Origin: Notoacmeibacter marinus
GTDB taxonomy: Bacteria; Pseudomonadota; Alphaproteobacteria; Rhizobiales; Rhizobiaceae
Length of the DNA stretch: 64,000 nucleotides
Assembly: GCF_002238045.1 (NCBI RefSeq)
Contig: NZ_NBYO01000001.1
Span: 1,178,001 to 1,242,000 of the forward strand
Direction of reading: 5' to 3'
The notes under the pieces were generated by a model. It saw only the letters and a program-made list of their open reading frames with translations, made no database searches and was not told where the DNA came from. Position numbers and translations under genes: made by a program. Below are positions 27,197 to 37,848 of this stretch, in pieces; position 1 is the stretch's first letter, and each line of letters opens with the position of its first letter.

Positions 27197-27865
27197 TCAG
27201 AACTTGTAGGCGAGGCCGAAGCGAACCGTGTGCATGTCGAGATCGGTATCGATCTCGTTGCCTGCATCCACAGTGAAGGCTGCGTCCTCGAAATCGTAAT
27301 AGGCGTATTCCGCGCGCAGAACGAAGTTGGAGCCAAGCATGGTCTCCACGCCGCCGCCGACGGTGTAGCCGAGAAGGACCTTGCTCTCGCTGTTCACATT
27401 CGCTGCGAAGTCTTCGGTCTCGGTTTCCATGTGGCCCAGCGCCAGGCCACCGGTGCCGTAAACGAGGAAGCGGTCTGCTGCATAGCCGAAGCGCGCGCGG
27501 AGCGAACCGAACGCATCGATTTCCGCCCGGCAGTCGAACAATGCCGAGGGGCAATCTGTCTCGCCGTCAATATCGGCGAGGCTCGCCTCGATCTCGGCAC
27601 CGGCGACGAAAGAGTCGAACTGAAAACTATAGCCGGCATAGAGACCGCCAAAGACGCCGTCGGGGTCCACATCAAGGGTATCGCCGCCCGTCCGATAGGT
27701 CCAGTCGGTATCGGCCCAGCCGTAACCCAGTTGCAGGCCGGCATAGGGACCGGTCCAGCTGAAGCTTTCGGCTACCGGTAGCGGATCGTATACCACCACA
27801 TCAGCTGCCAGAGCCGCCGTTGCGGAAAATCCCAGCGCTGTTGCGAGAAGCGTGACTTTGAACAT
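27197..27865 (-). CDS. Omp25/Omp31-like outer-membrane beta-barrel protein
   Basis: 222 residues. A signal peptide with AALAAD cleavage near residue 21 is followed by the family opening FSWTGPYAGLQLGYGWAD, repeated GGLYAGYSFQ / FVAGAEIEASLADI strands, and the terminal VRFGLAYKF with the C-terminal Phe needed for BAM recognition. It forms an eight-stranded barrel with extracellular loops rich in Asp/Glu. In Brucella and relatives such proteins are major surface proteins. The gene appears monocistronic. Confidence 0.88.
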   Translation of the reverse strand: MFKVTLLATALGFSATAALAADVVVYDPLPVAESFSWTGPYAGLQLGYGWADTDWTYRTGGDTLDVDPDGVFGGLYAGYSFQFDSFVAGAEIEASLADIDGETDCPSALFDCRAEIDAFGSLRARFGYAADRFLVYGTGGLALGHMETETEDFAANVNSESKVLLGYTVGGGVETMLGSNFVLRAEYAYYDFEDAAFTVDAGNEIDTDLDMHTVRFGLAYKF

Positions 27866-28003
27866 GGGTGTGCCTCGTCAATTCATTCTTCGTTCCCGAC
27901 CCGCCATCCCGGCGAATCCCTGCATTGACAAGCATCTAGCGGACAATTTTCCTTTTTGCTGTAACATTGGCGCAACGCTTTGGATTTGCGTGGTGAAATT
28001 GCC

Positions 28004-28243
28004 TTAAAAATCGATGGCGAGGCCCTTTTTCTCCCAGTCGCCGTAGCGAACCGGCTCGCGGCCGCCACGCCCGTCGATCTCGCGCGGCATGGCATCTTCA
28101 AAGGCGTCGATCTTCTCGCGGCGTTCCTGGGCCTCTTTCAATGCGCGCTGGGCGGCGGGCGGCAGATCGTCGAAGCGCCGTTTCGGTTCCGCCCCATCGG
28201 CAACCTTGTCGCCGCGTCCTGCATTGTCGGTGTTGTTCGTCAT
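28004..28243 (-). CDS. DUF1674 protein (SdhAF4-like)
   Basis: 79 residues. The C-terminal [20 protein letters not shown] is the DUF1674 signature; its eukaryotic relative SDHAF4 protects flavinated SdhA before complex II assembly. The N-terminal half is charged and disordered. In Hyphomicrobiales this gene is usually beside htpX and rsmB, as here (htpX is divergent, 88 bp away). Confidence 0.88.
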   Translation of the reverse strand: MTNNTDNAGRGDKVADGAEPKRRFDDLPPAAQRALKEAQERREKIDAFEDAMPREIDGRGGREPVRYGDWEKKGLAIDF

Positions 28244-28331
28244 GGCGGCCTCGATTGATCCTTTCAGTCCTGCCTCCCATATATGGCTTCAACCTACACT
28301 GTGCATCCCTCGACAAGGACGGGCCGGTTCG

Positions 28332-29261
28332 ATGAATTATGTGAAGACGGCAATGCTCATCGCCTTCATGACGGCGCTCTTCATGGGCGTCGGCTTTCTG
28401 ATCGGCGGACGCAGCGGCATGATGATCGCCTTCGGCGTGGCGGTCGTGATGAATGCCTTTTCCTACTGGAACGCCGACAAGCTTGTGCTGAAGATGCACG
28501 GCGCGCGGCAGGTCGATGCGCAAAGCGCGCCGGGCCTTTACCGCATGGTCGAGCGGCTTTCGCAGAATGCCGGCCTGCCCATGCCCAAGGTCTACATTAT
28601 GGAGAACGACCAGCCGAACGCGTTCGCCACGGGTCGCAACCCCGAAAATGCCGCCGTTGCCGCGACGACCGGTCTGCTGCGCCAGCTCGACGAGCGTGAA
28701 CTGGCGGGAGTCATGGCGCACGAGCTGGCCCATGTGCAAAACCGCGACACGCTGATCATGACCATCACGGCGACGCTCGCCGGCGCGATCTCCATGCTGG
28801 CCAATTTCGCCTTCTTCTTCGGCGGCAATCGCGGCAACAACCCGCTCGGCGTCATCGGACTGCTGGCCACCATGATTGTCGCGCCCCTGGCGGCGATGAT
28901 CGTGCAGATGGCCATTAGCCGGACCCGCGAATATGCCGCCGACCGGCGCGGTGCGGAAATCTCCGGCGATCCGCTGGCGCTGGCGAGCGCGCTGCAACGC
29001 ATTGCCGGCGGCGCCAAAGCGATCCCGAACATGGATGCGGAGCGCAATCCTGCGACGGCTCATATGTTCATCATCAATCCGCTGTCCGGCGAGCGGATGG
29101 ATAGTCTGTTCTCGACCCATCCGGCGACCGCGAACCGCATTGCCGCGCTCAAGGAGATAGCCGGAGACATGGGCGGGGGCGGTGGCTCTGCGCGCGTCAG
29201 CGTCCAGCCGGGCAGGGCGCGTGTGCCGACCGGCGCGGGCCGCCGCGGTCCTTGGGCGTGA
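28332..29261 (+). CDS. htpX: Membrane zinc metalloprotease HtpX
   Basis: 309 residues from ATG 28332 ([17 protein letters not shown]). Two N-terminal membrane segments are followed by the catalytic HExxH in [13 protein letters not shown] (about 135-147), two more hydrophobic segments, and the third zinc ligand Glu in [17 protein letters not shown]. It degrades misfolded membrane proteins with FtsH. The last codons overlap the rsmB start (GTGA), so the two are translationally coupled. Confidence 0.93.
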   Translation: MNYVKTAMLIAFMTALFMGVGFLIGGRSGMMIAFGVAVVMNAFSYWNADKLVLKMHGARQVDAQSAPGLYRMVERLSQNAGLPMPKVYIMENDQPNAFATGRNPENAAVAATTGLLRQLDERELAGVMAHELAHVQNRDTLIMTITATLAGAISMLANFAFFFGGNRGNNPLGVIGLLATMIVAPLAAMIVQMAISRTREYAADRRGAEISGDPLALASALQRIAGGAKAIPNMDAERNPATAHMFIINPLSGERMDSLFSTHPATANRIAALKEIAGDMGGGGGSARVSVQPGRARVPTGAGRRGPWA

Positions 29262-30634
29262 GTACCAAACCAGCACGCCGACCCAAACGGCACGGCAAGT
29301 CCAAGCCTTACGCCGAGCGGCCTATCGATCCGGATAAGCCAGGTCTCGACGTTCGTCTGGCGGCGGCGCGTCTTCTAGCGGCGGTCGTGGATAAAGCAAC
29401 GCCCCTCGATGCGCTTACCGACGATGAGAACGGTAATCCAGCCTATCTGGCGTTGGACGGGCGGGACAGGGCGCTCTGCCGCGCCATTCTGCTGACCGCG
29501 CTTCGCCATCGAGGCAGCCTGTCGGCCTTGATCGCCGAGATGCTCGATCGTCCCCTGCCGCCCAATGCGCGCGCGCTCGATCATCTGCTGCATGTCGGCG
29601 CTACACAGATCGTGCATCTGTCCGTGCCCGACAGCGCGGCAGTCGATCTTGCGGTCACCGCCGCCAATGCCGATCCGCGCCTGTCGCGTTTCGCCGCGTT
29701 GGTGAACGCCGTGCTGCGCGGCATCGTACGAATGCCGGCTGACAGGCGCGAGCGGATCATGGCCGCTGTGGCCAACGCGCCCGAATGGTTCGCCGATGCC
29801 CTAGAACGCGACTACGGCGCGGAAAAATCGAAGGCCATTCTGCAAGCCCACCGGTCGGAAGCATCGGTCGATCTGACCGTAAAGGACGACGCGACGGGCT
29901 GGGCGGAACGACTGGACGCCACGCTTCTGCCGAACGGCTCGCTGCGGCTGCCGCACAATACGCCGTCGATCATGACACTGCCGGGCTTCGAAGAAGGCGC
30001 ATGGTGGGTGCAGGACGCCGCCGCCACGCTACCGGCGCGCCTTCTTGGCGCGAAACCGGATATGCGCATCGCCGATCTCTGCGCCGCGCCCGGCGGCAAG
30101 ACGGCGCAGCTTGCCCGGACCGGTGCCGACGTCACGGCGGTGGACATCTCCACCTCCCGGCTGCGCCGGCTTGAAGGCAATCTCCGCCGGCTCGGTCTGA
30201 ATGCCCGAACGGTGCAGTCGGATCTGCGAAAGTGGCAGCCGGAAACGCCGTTCGATGCCGTCCTTCTCGACGCGCCTTGTTCGTCGACTGGCACGGCGCG
30301 CCGCCATCCCGATATCCCCTGGACCAAATCGGACGCTGTCGTGGAGAAGATGGCGGCGTTGCAGGCAAATCTTCTCGAACGGTGTATCGCGTTCGTCAGA
30401 CCCGGCGGGGTTGTCGTCTTCGCCAATTGTTCGCTCGATCGCCGCGAGGGCGAAGCGGTGGCGGCTGCCTTTGCCGATCACGAGCAGGTTGAACCGCTGC
30501 CGGTGACAGCCGACGAGATTTCGGGGTTCGAACAGGCCGTTACGGCGGAAGGTTGGATCCGGACAACGCCAGACGACTGGCCAAATCTTGGCGGTGTGGA
30601 CGGCTTCTTCGCCGCGCGTTTTCGCAGGCTGTGA
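29258..30634 (+). CDS. rsmB: 16S rRNA m5C967 methyltransferase RsmB
   Basis: 458 residues from the GTG at 29258, which overlaps the htpX stop. The NusB-like RNA-binding domain occupies about residues 30-160. The SAM-dependent domain shows [25 protein letters not shown], the catalytic-loop [17 protein letters not shown] and the second cysteine [12 protein letters not shown]. Both Cys needed for m5C formation are present. An earlier TTG at 29252 would add two residues. Confidence 0.92.
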   Translation: MSTKPARRPKRHGKSKPYAERPIDPDKPGLDVRLAAARLLAAVVDKATPLDALTDDENGNPAYLALDGRDRALCRAILLTALRHRGSLSALIAEMLDRPLPPNARALDHLLHVGATQIVHLSVPDSAAVDLAVTAANADPRLSRFAALVNAVLRGIVRMPADRRERIMAAVANAPEWFADALERDYGAEKSKAILQAHRSEASVDLTVKDDATGWAERLDATLLPNGSLRLPHNTPSIMTLPGFEEGAWWVQDAAATLPARLLGAKPDMRIADLCAAPGGKTAQLARTGADVTAVDISTSRLRRLEGNLRRLGLNARTVQSDLRKWQPETPFDAVLLDAPCSSTGTARRHPDIPWTKSDAVVEKMAALQANLLERCIAFVRPGGVVVFANCSLDRREGEAVAAAFADHEQVEPLPVTADEISGFEQAVTAEGWIRTTPDDWPNLGGVDGFFAARFRRL

Positions 30635-30718
30635 AAGAGTTATCCACCGGTGACGCTTGGTGATAAGCCGCTGCCGGGCCTAGAACAACACGTCGATTTT
30701 TGAATTTCGAATGGGACA

Positions 30719-32407
30719 TTGGCCATAGTCGGGAATTTCGGATCGCTGTTTCGTCTGTTTGCAGACGTTGCAGGCCGGCAACTGGTCAGCCCGTTGCGGA
30801 CCGGACGGCTGGCGCGACTGCGCGCGCTTCGCCCCGTCTCCACGCCGCCGGCCCTTCTTTTCTCTCCGGCACGTCTGATGGCGGGCGATCCGGGGCGGGC
30901 ACGCGCCTATTATTCCGGCGAATGGCAATTGGCCGGCCATACGATCGCGGTCGGCGCTGACGGTCCGTTCGCGCGCGCGGATGTGCCGGATGCCTGGCAA
31001 CGGCAATTGGAGCGTTTTGTCTGGCTGGCCGATTTCCAGGCAGCCAATAGCGATCTTGCGGCGGCGCAGGCGCGGTTTCTGGTCGAGGATTATCTGGCGC
31101 GTCCGCTTTTCGCTACGCGCAATGGCCGCAATGTCGGCATCGCAGCGGAACGGGTGCTGCAATGGCTCATGAGCGCGCCGCTTCTGTTTCGTGGGGCGGA
31201 GTCGCGTTTTGCATCACAGCTCGGTCGCGGTTTTGTCCGCCATGCGCGGTGGTTGCGCCGGGCGGTCGCGCCTGCGCCGGAACCGCTCGACCGGCTGCGA
31301 GGTCGGGCAGCGCTTTTGGCGCTCGCGCTCTGCCTTTCGGACGGCCGCAAACGACTGGATCGGGCGCAGAAGACGTTTCTTGCGGAGCTGGATAGCCAAT
31401 TGCTGGCCGATGGCGGCCATGCCAGCCGCGATCCGTCCGCTCTACCGGTCATTCTGGACGACCTTCTCTTGCTTCGCCAGGCCTATGGGCATCTGGGACG
31501 GGCCCCGCCGAAACCGATCAACGAAGCCATCGAGCGCCTGTTCGTCCTGCTGCGCTTCTTCGATATGGGCGAAGGGCGGCTGGCGCGCTTCAATGGCGGA
31601 GGGTGGGTGAATCCCGACTGGGTCCAGGCGCTTCTGGCGGAAGACGCGACTGCGGGCCAACCCGCTGGTCTCGCCGCCGCCTCCCATTACCTTCGCCTCG
31701 CGGCTGGAGACTGTGTTCTTCTGGCCGATGTGGGCGGACCGCCGCGACTGGCGTTCTCCGGCCATGCGCATGCCGGTGCCCTGTCCTTCGAAATGTCCGC
31801 CGAGGGCGATCCTCTTGTCGTCAATTGCGGGGCGGCGCGCGATCCGGCATCGACCGTCTTCGGCCTGTCGCGGGTCTCGGCCGCGCATTCGACCCTGACG
31901 ATCGGGGACCGCTCTTCGGTGCAGTTCGCGAGGGCCGGCGGGCTGCTGGAATGGGCCGGCCGGCCCCTTATCGGACCTCTCAATGTCAGTATCGAGCGCG
32001 AGGGACCGCATCGCGCGATCATGACTCATGACGGCTACACGGCCCCTTTCGGAGTCATCCACGAACGCTCGCTCATTCTCGCCCCCGACGGCCGCTCGCT
32101 TGCCGGGATCGACCGGCTGACGTCGACAGGGCGGAGACCGGGTCTCCAAATCGATGCGCCGGTGACGCTTCGCTTTCACCTTCATCCGGCGGTCGAAGCC
32201 TGGCCGAGCCGGGACGGATCGCTCATCCTTGCCACGAATGGCGGCCGCCGCTGGCGCTTCGTGGTCGATGGCCATCATGCAGAACTGACCGACAGCCTCT
32301 ATCTCGGGCGGACCGGCGATCCCCTCGCCACCCGGCAGATTGAAATCGCGCTATCGGAGGTGACCGCGCCGTTGGCGGTAGAGTGGGGCTTCGTCTACGA
32401 AAACTGA
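30719..32407 (+). CDS. Heparinase II/III-like protein
   Basis: 562 residues; the best available start is TTG 30719 because a stop lies 18 bp upstream in frame and no ATG occurs before codon 54. An N-terminal alpha/alpha toroid (about 1-320) is followed by a beta-sandwich domain with LAFSGHAHAGALSFEMSAEGDPLVVNCG split over two strands, the heparinase II/III signature His of HAHAG. Family members are polysaccharide lyases, but in Hyphomicrobiales this gene between rsmB and purH is conserved and has no known substrate. No signal peptide is evident, so its location is uncertain. Confidence 0.8.
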   Translation: MAIVGNFGSLFRLFADVAGRQLVSPLRTGRLARLRALRPVSTPPALLFSPARLMAGDPGRARAYYSGEWQLAGHTIAVGADGPFARADVPDAWQRQLERFVWLADFQAANSDLAAAQARFLVEDYLARPLFATRNGRNVGIAAERVLQWLMSAPLLFRGAESRFASQLGRGFVRHARWLRRAVAPAPEPLDRLRGRAALLALALCLSDGRKRLDRAQKTFLAELDSQLLADGGHASRDPSALPVILDDLLLLRQAYGHLGRAPPKPINEAIERLFVLLRFFDMGEGRLARFNGGGWVNPDWVQALLAEDATAGQPAGLAAASHYLRLAAGDCVLLADVGGPPRLAFSGHAHAGALSFEMSAEGDPLVVNCGAARDPASTVFGLSRVSAAHSTLTIGDRSSVQFARAGGLLEWAGRPLIGPLNVSIEREGPHRAIMTHDGYTAPFGVIHERSLILAPDGRSLAGIDRLTSTGRRPGLQIDAPVTLRFHLHPAVEAWPSRDGSLILATNGGRRWRFVVDGHHAELTDSLYLGRTGDPLATRQIEIALSEVTAPLAVEWGFVYEN

Positions 32408-32547
32408 CAGGAGCCGCCTTTCGAAACCGGTGAAGGGCGCCCCCCATCTCGCCATCGGACAGACATCGTGCTAGGGGCGCGCCATCTCCACCCGTACGCC
32501 TTAGCGAGCCCTTTTCCGGCTTGCCATTCATCGACAGGATATGCCCC

Positions 32548-34164
32548 ATGGCCGTCGCCGCAAAAGCCATCACTCCGCCCGACCGCGTGACCATCCGCCG
32601 CGCACTGCTCTCGGTTTCCGACAAGACGGGGTTGATCGATCTGGCAAAGGCGCTGAGCGAAAGGGGCGTGGAACTGCTGTCGACCGGCGGCACCGCCAAA
32701 GCGATCCGCGAAGCCGGCCTTGCGGTCAAGGACGTCTCCGACGTGACCGGCTTTCCGGAGATCATGGACGGGCGCGTCAAGACATTGCATCCGAACGTTC
32801 ATGGCGGGTTGCTCGCCATCCGCGATGATGCCGACCACAGGGGCGCGATGGACGAGCACGGGATCGGCGCGATCGATTTGGCCATCATCAATCTCTACCC
32901 GTTCGAAGAGGTGCGCGCGGCCGGCGGTGAATACAGGCTGACGGTCGAGAATATCGATATTGGCGGGCCGGCCATGGTGCGCGCCTCGGCCAAGAATCAT
33001 GCCTATGTTTCCATCGTTGTGGACCCCTCCGACTACGCGCCGCTTCTGGCGCAGATGGCCGAGAATGACGGCGCGACGACCTACGCGTTCCGCCAGCGGC
33101 TGGCCGGCAAGGCGTTCGCGCGCACGGCGGCCTATGACGCGGCCATTTCCGGCTGGTTCGCCGAAACGCTGGAGGTGGACGCGCCGGACTATCGCGCCTT
33201 TGGCGGCAAGCTCGCAGCCGTCATGCGCTATGGCGAGAACCCGCATCAGAGTGCCGGCTTCTACGCCGACGGGACCGGCCGGCCCGGCGTCGCGACGGCA
33301 ACGCAGCTTCAGGGCAAGACGCTTTCCTACAACAATATCAACGACACCGACGCCGCATTCGAGCTCGTGGCCGAATTCGAGCCGGAGACGACCGCCGCCG
33401 TCGCCATCATCAAGCATGCCAATCCCTGCGGCGTCGCTGAGGGCGAGACGCTGGTGGACGCCTATCGCAAGGCGCTGCGCTGCGACCCGGTTTCGGCCTT
33501 CGGCGGAATCGTTGCGCTGAACCGGGCGCTCGATGCCGAAGTGGCAGAAGAAATCGTGAAGGTCTTCACCGAAGTCATCATCGCGCCGGATGCCAGCGAG
33601 GACGCCAAGGCCATCATCGCGGCGAAGAAGAATCTGCGCCTGCTGCTCACCGGCGGGCTGCCGGACGCCGCCGCCCGCGGCGCGATGGTCAAGAGCGTCG
33701 GCGGGGGGCTTCTGGTGCAGGACCGCGATTTCGGCCGGATCGACGATCTGGACCTGAAAGTGGTGACGAAGCGCGCGCCGAGCGAGCAGGAAATGGCCGA
33801 TCTCCGCTTCGCTTTCCGCGTCGCCAAGCATGTGAAGAGCAACGCTATCGTTTACGTCAAGGACGGCGCGACGGTGGGCGTGGGTGCCGGACAAATGAGC
33901 CGTGTCGACAGCGCCCGCATCGCTGCGCGCAAGAGCGCGGACGCCGCCGAGGCCGCCGGCCTGTCCGAACCGCTGTCGAAGGGCTCGGTCGTCGCCTCGG
34001 ACGCCTTCTTCCCCTTCGCGGACGGCCTGCTTTCGGCGGTGGAAGCCGGCGCGACGGCGGTCATCCAGCCGGGCGGTTCGATGCGTGACGATGAGGTGAT
34101 CGCGGCTGCGGACGAGAACGGCATCGCCATGGTGATGACCGGAATGCGCCACTTCCGGCACTGA
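32548..34164 (+). CDS. purH: Bifunctional AICAR transformylase / IMP cyclohydrolase
   Basis: 538 residues from ATG 32548. The N-terminal MGS-like IMP cyclohydrolase domain has [23 protein letters not shown] and [13 protein letters not shown]; the C-terminal AICARFT domain has [23 protein letters not shown] (catalytic Lys/His) and [10 protein letters not shown]. It performs the last two steps of purine synthesis. Gene order rsmB-heparinase-purH is typical for the order. Confidence 0.96.
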   Translation: MAVAAKAITPPDRVTIRRALLSVSDKTGLIDLAKALSERGVELLSTGGTAKAIREAGLAVKDVSDVTGFPEIMDGRVKTLHPNVHGGLLAIRDDADHRGAMDEHGIGAIDLAIINLYPFEEVRAAGGEYRLTVENIDIGGPAMVRASAKNHAYVSIVVDPSDYAPLLAQMAENDGATTYAFRQRLAGKAFARTAAYDAAISGWFAETLEVDAPDYRAFGGKLAAVMRYGENPHQSAGFYADGTGRPGVATATQLQGKTLSYNNINDTDAAFELVAEFEPETTAAVAIIKHANPCGVAEGETLVDAYRKALRCDPVSAFGGIVALNRALDAEVAEEIVKVFTEVIIAPDASEDAKAIIAAKKNLRLLLTGGLPDAAARGAMVKSVGGGLLVQDRDFGRIDDLDLKVVTKRAPSEQEMADLRFAFRVAKHVKSNAIVYVKDGATVGVGAGQMSRVDSARIAARKSADAAEAAGLSEPLSKGSVVASDAFFPFADGLLSAVEAGATAVIQPGGSMRDDEVIAAADENGIAMVMTGMRHFRH

Positions 34165-34210
34165 TCGCTTCGCGCGATCCGGCTGCGGCGAGCGGTTCGT
34201 CCCGAACCTG

Positions 34211-34555
34211 TCAGCGCCGGGGATCGCCTTTCGCTTTTTGCTCTTCCGACAGGGCGCTCCACCACTCCGCATAGGCGGTGTTCCACGGCGCTTTGCGCGT
34301 TTCGTCCGGCGCGCCATCGTCCCACCAAACGGGGCCGCGTTCGCCGAGACGGCGCTTGGCGGCGTCCACCCTGTTGCGGGCCGCCCGCTTCGTTTCATCG
34401 TCAGGCGCATCGCGAACCGCTCTGCGGGCGTCCATCAGATCGTCAACGGCCGCCTGCCGCTCCTCCTCCGAAAGGCGCGGATCGGATTTCCGCCAAAGCC
34501 GACCCTTCGCGACGAAATAGCGCCCGTCCGGCGTTTCGGGATAGTCGGTGCTCAA
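34211..34555 (-). CDS. Conserved hypothetical protein coupled to marR
   Basis: 114 residues using the TTG at 34555, which overlaps the marR stop (TTGA). Reading upstream in frame would enter marR coding sequence, so this start is favoured. The protein is charged, without membrane segments: [22 protein letters not shown], then an Arg/Glu/Asp-rich helical middle ([19 protein letters not shown]) and a Trp-rich end ([21 protein letters not shown]). I do not know its function. Coupling suggests co-expression with the regulator. Confidence 0.65.
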   Translation of the reverse strand: MSTDYPETPDGRYFVAKGRLWRKSDPRLSEEERQAAVDDLMDARRAVRDAPDDETKRAARNRVDAAKRRLGERGPVWWDDGAPDETRKAPWNTAYAEWWSALSEEQKAKGDPRR

Positions 34556-34995
34556 GACGGCCGCTGCGTCTTCTGCAGATTGGCGATGGTGTTGCGCATG
34601 AGTTCGATCAGCGCGGTCCGTTCCCACTGCGTCAGTCCCGCCAGAGCGGCTTCGTTGACAGCGCTCGCAGCTTTCGTTGCCGGCTCTTGAAGCGAGCGCG
34701 CCCGCTCGGTCAGCCAGTTCTGCTGGGCGCGGCCGTCTTTCGGATGCGGCTTTCTCTCAATCAGCCCGTCTCGCGCCATGCGCTTCAGCGTATTGGCCAT
34801 CGTCGCCTGTTCGACATCGAGCCGCCCGACCAGCTCGGCCTGGGTCAGCCCGTCATCCTCCCATAATTCCAGCAGCGTCATGAACTGCGCCGGCGCAAGG
34901 TTCAGCGGCGCGATCCTGCGCTGCAAGCCGATCGCGAAAAGGCGGGCCATGTGATTGGCCAGATAACCAGCCGAGAAATCCTTATCGAACATCAT
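34552..34995 (-). CDS. MarR-family transcriptional regulator
   Basis: 147 residues. The winged helix lies at about 30-100: LNLAPAQFMTLLELWEDDGLTQAELVGRLDVEQATMANTLKRM is split over helices 2-4, with the wing DGLIERKPHPKDGRAQ. The start codon region (ATGATGTTCGATAA) and its GGTGG ribosome site fall inside a 19-bp tandem repeat, so upstream copies offer additional, out-of-frame starts. It is divergent from a membrane protein gene across an AT-rich region holding a 20-bp near-palindrome, its likely operator. Confidence 0.85.
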   Translation of the reverse strand: MMFDKDFSAGYLANHMARLFAIGLQRRIAPLNLAPAQFMTLLELWEDDGLTQAELVGRLDVEQATMANTLKRMARDGLIERKPHPKDGRAQQNWLTERARSLQEPATKAASAVNEAALAGLTQWERTALIELMRNTIANLQKTQRPS

Positions 34996-35065
34996 CCACC
35001 TTATCGAACATCATCCACCTTATCGAACATCATCCACCTTATTGAACATCATCCACCTTATTGAA
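34982..35065. repeat. 19-bp tandem repeat over the marR ribosome binding site and start
   Basis: Four full copies of TTATCGAACATCATCCACC (34982-35000, 35001-35019, 35020-35038; the fourth at 35039-35057 has TTATTG) and a partial fifth (TTATTGAA, 35058-35065). Each copy on the minus strand reads GGTGGATGATGTTCGATAA, that is SD plus ATGATG start. The first three copies are identical, pointing to recent amplification. Confidence 0.95.
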
Positions 35066-35072
35066 TAGCTGA

Positions 35073-35092
35073 CTATCTATAATTATATATAG
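35073..35092. promoter_or_regulatory. Putative MarR operator
   Basis: CTATCTATAATTATATATAG is a 20-bp palindrome with one mismatched pair (perfect core TATAATTATA, 35078-35087). It lies between marR and the divergent membrane protein gene, the usual place for a MarR operator, and would cover promoter DNA of both. Confidence 0.55.
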
Positions 35093-35118
35093 CAAGGTAT
35101 ATAAATGGAGCGATTGCC

Positions 35119-35580
35119 ATGACTCGTCTTGTCCATCCCGTTGCCGGCGCTCTCGCCCTGCTGACAATTCTGTCATTCTGGCTGTCGACGGCCCTTGTCG
35201 AACTGTTTGGCACCATACCGATGATCGTGCTGGTGAAACAGGCCATACCATGGGGGTTCCTGTTACTCGTTCCCTCGCTGGCGATTGCCGGAGGCTCCGG
35301 CATGGCGCTCAACAGAGGGCGCACCGGTGGCCTCGGCATGGAGAAGAAGAGGCGTATGCCCTTCATCGCCGCCAACGGTATCCTGATTCTGGCGCCCGCC
35401 GCGTTCTTTCTGGCGTGGAAGGCCGGACAGGGGCAGTTGGATGCGGCTTTTTACGCGGTGCAGATCGTCGAATTGCTCGCGGGCGCGGTCAATGTCGTGC
35501 TGCTCGGTCTCAACATGCGGGACGGTCTGCGAATGACTGGCCGCATTGGCAACCGGCGCGCACGTCGCAAACCCGCCTGA
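35119..35580 (+). CDS. Four-helix membrane protein of unknown function
   Basis: 153 residues with four hydrophobic segments at about 8-30, 38-58, 82-100 and 110-130, and a basic C-terminus (RRARRKPA). A short loop KKRRMPFIAANG precedes helix 3. I do not recognise a characterised family. Divergence from marR across a shared operator suggests it is the regulator's target, perhaps an efflux or membrane-stress protein, but nothing in the sequence fixes a function. Confidence 0.7.
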   Translation: MTRLVHPVAGALALLTILSFWLSTALVELFGTIPMIVLVKQAIPWGFLLLVPSLAIAGGSGMALNRGRTGGLGMEKKRRMPFIAANGILILAPAAFFLAWKAGQGQLDAAFYAVQIVELLAGAVNVVLLGLNMRDGLRMTGRIGNRRARRKPA

Positions 35581-35604
35581 CGGGCCGTGACGGCAGGAAA
35601 GGCA

Positions 35605-35626
35605 AAGGCGGGCCTGAGCCCGCCTT
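35605..35626. terminator. Bidirectional terminator-like hairpin between the membrane protein gene and acs
   Basis: AAGGCGGGC (35605-35613) / GCCCGCCTT (35618-35626) with a CTGA loop lies between two convergent genes. T-tracts are poor on both sides. Confidence 0.6.
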
Positions 35627-35649
35627 CCGTCCGGTTTCGATTGGAAGGG

Positions 35650-37605
35650 TCAGCCCTTCTTGTTCTGCCGGTTGTCGATCAGATCGTCCACGACTTCCGG
35701 TTCGGCGAGCGTTGACGTGTCGCCCAGGCTGCCGAAATCGTCCTCGGCGATCTTGCGCAGGATGCGCCGCATGATCTTGCCGGAGCGGGTCTTCGGCAAG
35801 CCTGGCGCGAACTGGATCATGTCGGGCGATGCAATCGGGCCAATCTCTTCGCGGACGTGATTGCGCAATTCCTTGCGCAACTCCTCGGACGGCTCCTCGC
35901 CCGACATCAGCGTCACATAGCAATAGATGCCCTGACCCTTCACGTCGTGCGGATAGCCGACGACCGCGGCCTCGGAGACCTTCGGATGGGAGACAAGGGC
36001 GCTTTCGACCTCGGCGGTGCCCATGCGGTGGCCGGACACGTTGATGACGTCGTCGACGCGGCCTGTGATCCAGTAATAGCCGTCGGCGTCGCGGCGCGCG
36101 CCGTCGCCGGAGAAGTAATAGCCCTGATATTGCTGGAAATAGGTGTTGGCGAAGCGCTCGTGATCGCCATAGACGGTGCGCATCTGGCCCGGCCAGCTAT
36201 CGGCAATGGCGAGGACGCCCTCCGCCTCGGTCGTCTCGATCACCTTGCCGCTCTCCGCTTCCAGCATGACCGGGCGGACGCCGAAGAAGGGGTTGGTGGC
36301 GGAGCCGGGCTTGAGCGGTGTCGCGCCGGGTAGCGGCGTGATGAGGTGACCGCCCGTTTCGGTCTGCCACCATGTGTCGACGATGGGCGTCGTTCCCTTG
36401 CCGATCTTATGGAAATACCAGTCCCAGGCTTCCGGATTGATCGGCTCACCGACCGTGCCCAGTACTTTCAGCGTCGAAAGATCGTGGCCTTCGACGAAGC
36501 TGTCGCCTTTGCCCATCAGTGCGCGAATGGCGGTGGGTGCGGTGTAGAACTGGTTGACCTTGTGCTTGTCGATGACCTGCCAGAAGCGGGATGCATCCGG
36601 GTAGGTCGGTACGCCCTCGAACATCAGCGTCGTCGCGCCATTGGCGAGCGGGCCGTAAACGATATAGCTGTGGCCGGTGACCCATCCGATATCGGCGCCG
36701 CACCAGTAGATATCGCCGGGATGGTAATCGAAGACGATTTCCTGGGTCATCGACGTCCAGAGCAGATAGCCGCCGGAGGTGTGCACCACGCCCTTGGGCT
36801 TGCCGGTGGAGCCAGACGTGTAGAGGACGAAAAGCGGATCTTCGGCGTTCATCACTTCCGGTTCGCAATCGTTTGCGACCGCCTGCTCCATCTCGTGCAG
36901 CCAGAAATCGCGGCCATCCTGCATGGTCACATCGTCGCCGACGCGCTTGATTACGAGACATTTGACGTCGTCGCCGCATTTTGCGAGCGCCTTGTCCGCA
37001 TTGGTCTTGAGCGGCGTTTTGCGGCCGCCGCGCGGCGCGAAGTCGGCGGTGATGAGAAGCTTGGCGTCGCAATCGTTGATGCGGTCGGCCAGAGCGTCCG
37101 GCGAAAAGCCGGCGAAGACGATGGAGTGGATGGCGCCGATGCGGGCGCAGGCCAGCATAGCGAAGGCGGCCTGCGGGATCATTGGCAGATAGATAACGAC
37201 GCGGTCGCCCTTGCCGACGCCCATCTCCTTCAGGACATTGGCGAATTTGCAGACATGCGAATGAAGCTGCTGGTAGGTGATGTGCTGTGCGTCTTCGTCC
37301 GGGCTGTCCGGCTCCCAGATGATGGCCGTCTGGTTGCCCTTGTCCTTCAGATGACGGTCGATGCAATTAGCGGAAACGTTCAGTTCGCCGTCCTCGAACC
37401 ATTTGATCGAAATGTCGGGATAGTTGAAATTGACGTCCTTGATCTTCGTCGGCTCCTTGATCCAGTCGAGCCGCTGCATGTGCTCCTTCCAGAAACCATC
37501 CGGATCGTCGATCGAGCGCTTGTACATCTCCTCATACTGCTCGGCATTGACGAGGGCGCGCTCCTTCCATGCATCCTGAACCGGATGCACCTGTACGTCA
37601 CTCAT
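35650..37605 (-). CDS. acs: Acetate-CoA ligase (acetyl-CoA synthetase)
   Basis: 651 residues, full length. The ANL-family P-loop [18 protein letters not shown], the A5-like WWQTETGGH, the hinge region [15 protein letters not shown] and the C-terminal catalytic Lys in [12 protein letters not shown] (target of reversible acetylation) are all visible. It converts acetate, ATP and CoA to acetyl-CoA. Monocistronic, with a 309-bp region to the divergent usg gene in which a CtrA box lies on the usg side. Confidence 0.96.
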   Translation of the reverse strand: MSDVQVHPVQDAWKERALVNAEQYEEMYKRSIDDPDGFWKEHMQRLDWIKEPTKIKDVNFNYPDISIKWFEDGELNVSANCIDRHLKDKGNQTAIIWEPDSPDEDAQHITYQQLHSHVCKFANVLKEMGVGKGDRVVIYLPMIPQAAFAMLACARIGAIHSIVFAGFSPDALADRINDCDAKLLITADFAPRGGRKTPLKTNADKALAKCGDDVKCLVIKRVGDDVTMQDGRDFWLHEMEQAVANDCEPEVMNAEDPLFVLYTSGSTGKPKGVVHTSGGYLLWTSMTQEIVFDYHPGDIYWCGADIGWVTGHSYIVYGPLANGATTLMFEGVPTYPDASRFWQVIDKHKVNQFYTAPTAIRALMGKGDSFVEGHDLSTLKVLGTVGEPINPEAWDWYFHKIGKGTTPIVDTWWQTETGGHLITPLPGATPLKPGSATNPFFGVRPVMLEAESGKVIETTEAEGVLAIADSWPGQMRTVYGDHERFANTYFQQYQGYYFSGDGARRDADGYYWITGRVDDVINVSGHRMGTAEVESALVSHPKVSEAAVVGYPHDVKGQGIYCYVTLMSGEEPSEELRKELRNHVREEIGPIASPDMIQFAPGLPKTRSGKIMRRILRKIAEDDFGSLGDTSTLAEPEVVDDLIDNRQNKKG

Positions 37606-37848
37606 GATGTCCTCCCTCCAAAAATCTCCGCGGCCAAGCCGCTATCGTTCGCCGGGCGTCTTATCCGACGTCCCGTTTCGTCCATGCGACAAGTAACGCG
37701 TGGCGAGCCGCTCTCCAATTGGACATTCGGTGAGTATTGAGCGCGCCGGTCTCCGGCGCAATACCGGTTCGCGTGGACGAGAACAGGCTGTTAGCAGTCA
37801 TCTTCATAGAGCGGTAACAAACTGAAGAAAAACAATGATCCGGTTCCG

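Noticed and set aside
34982-35065. Direct repeats considered as a CRISPR array
   Set aside because: The 19-bp units are contiguous without spacers and overlap a gene start; no cas genes are present.
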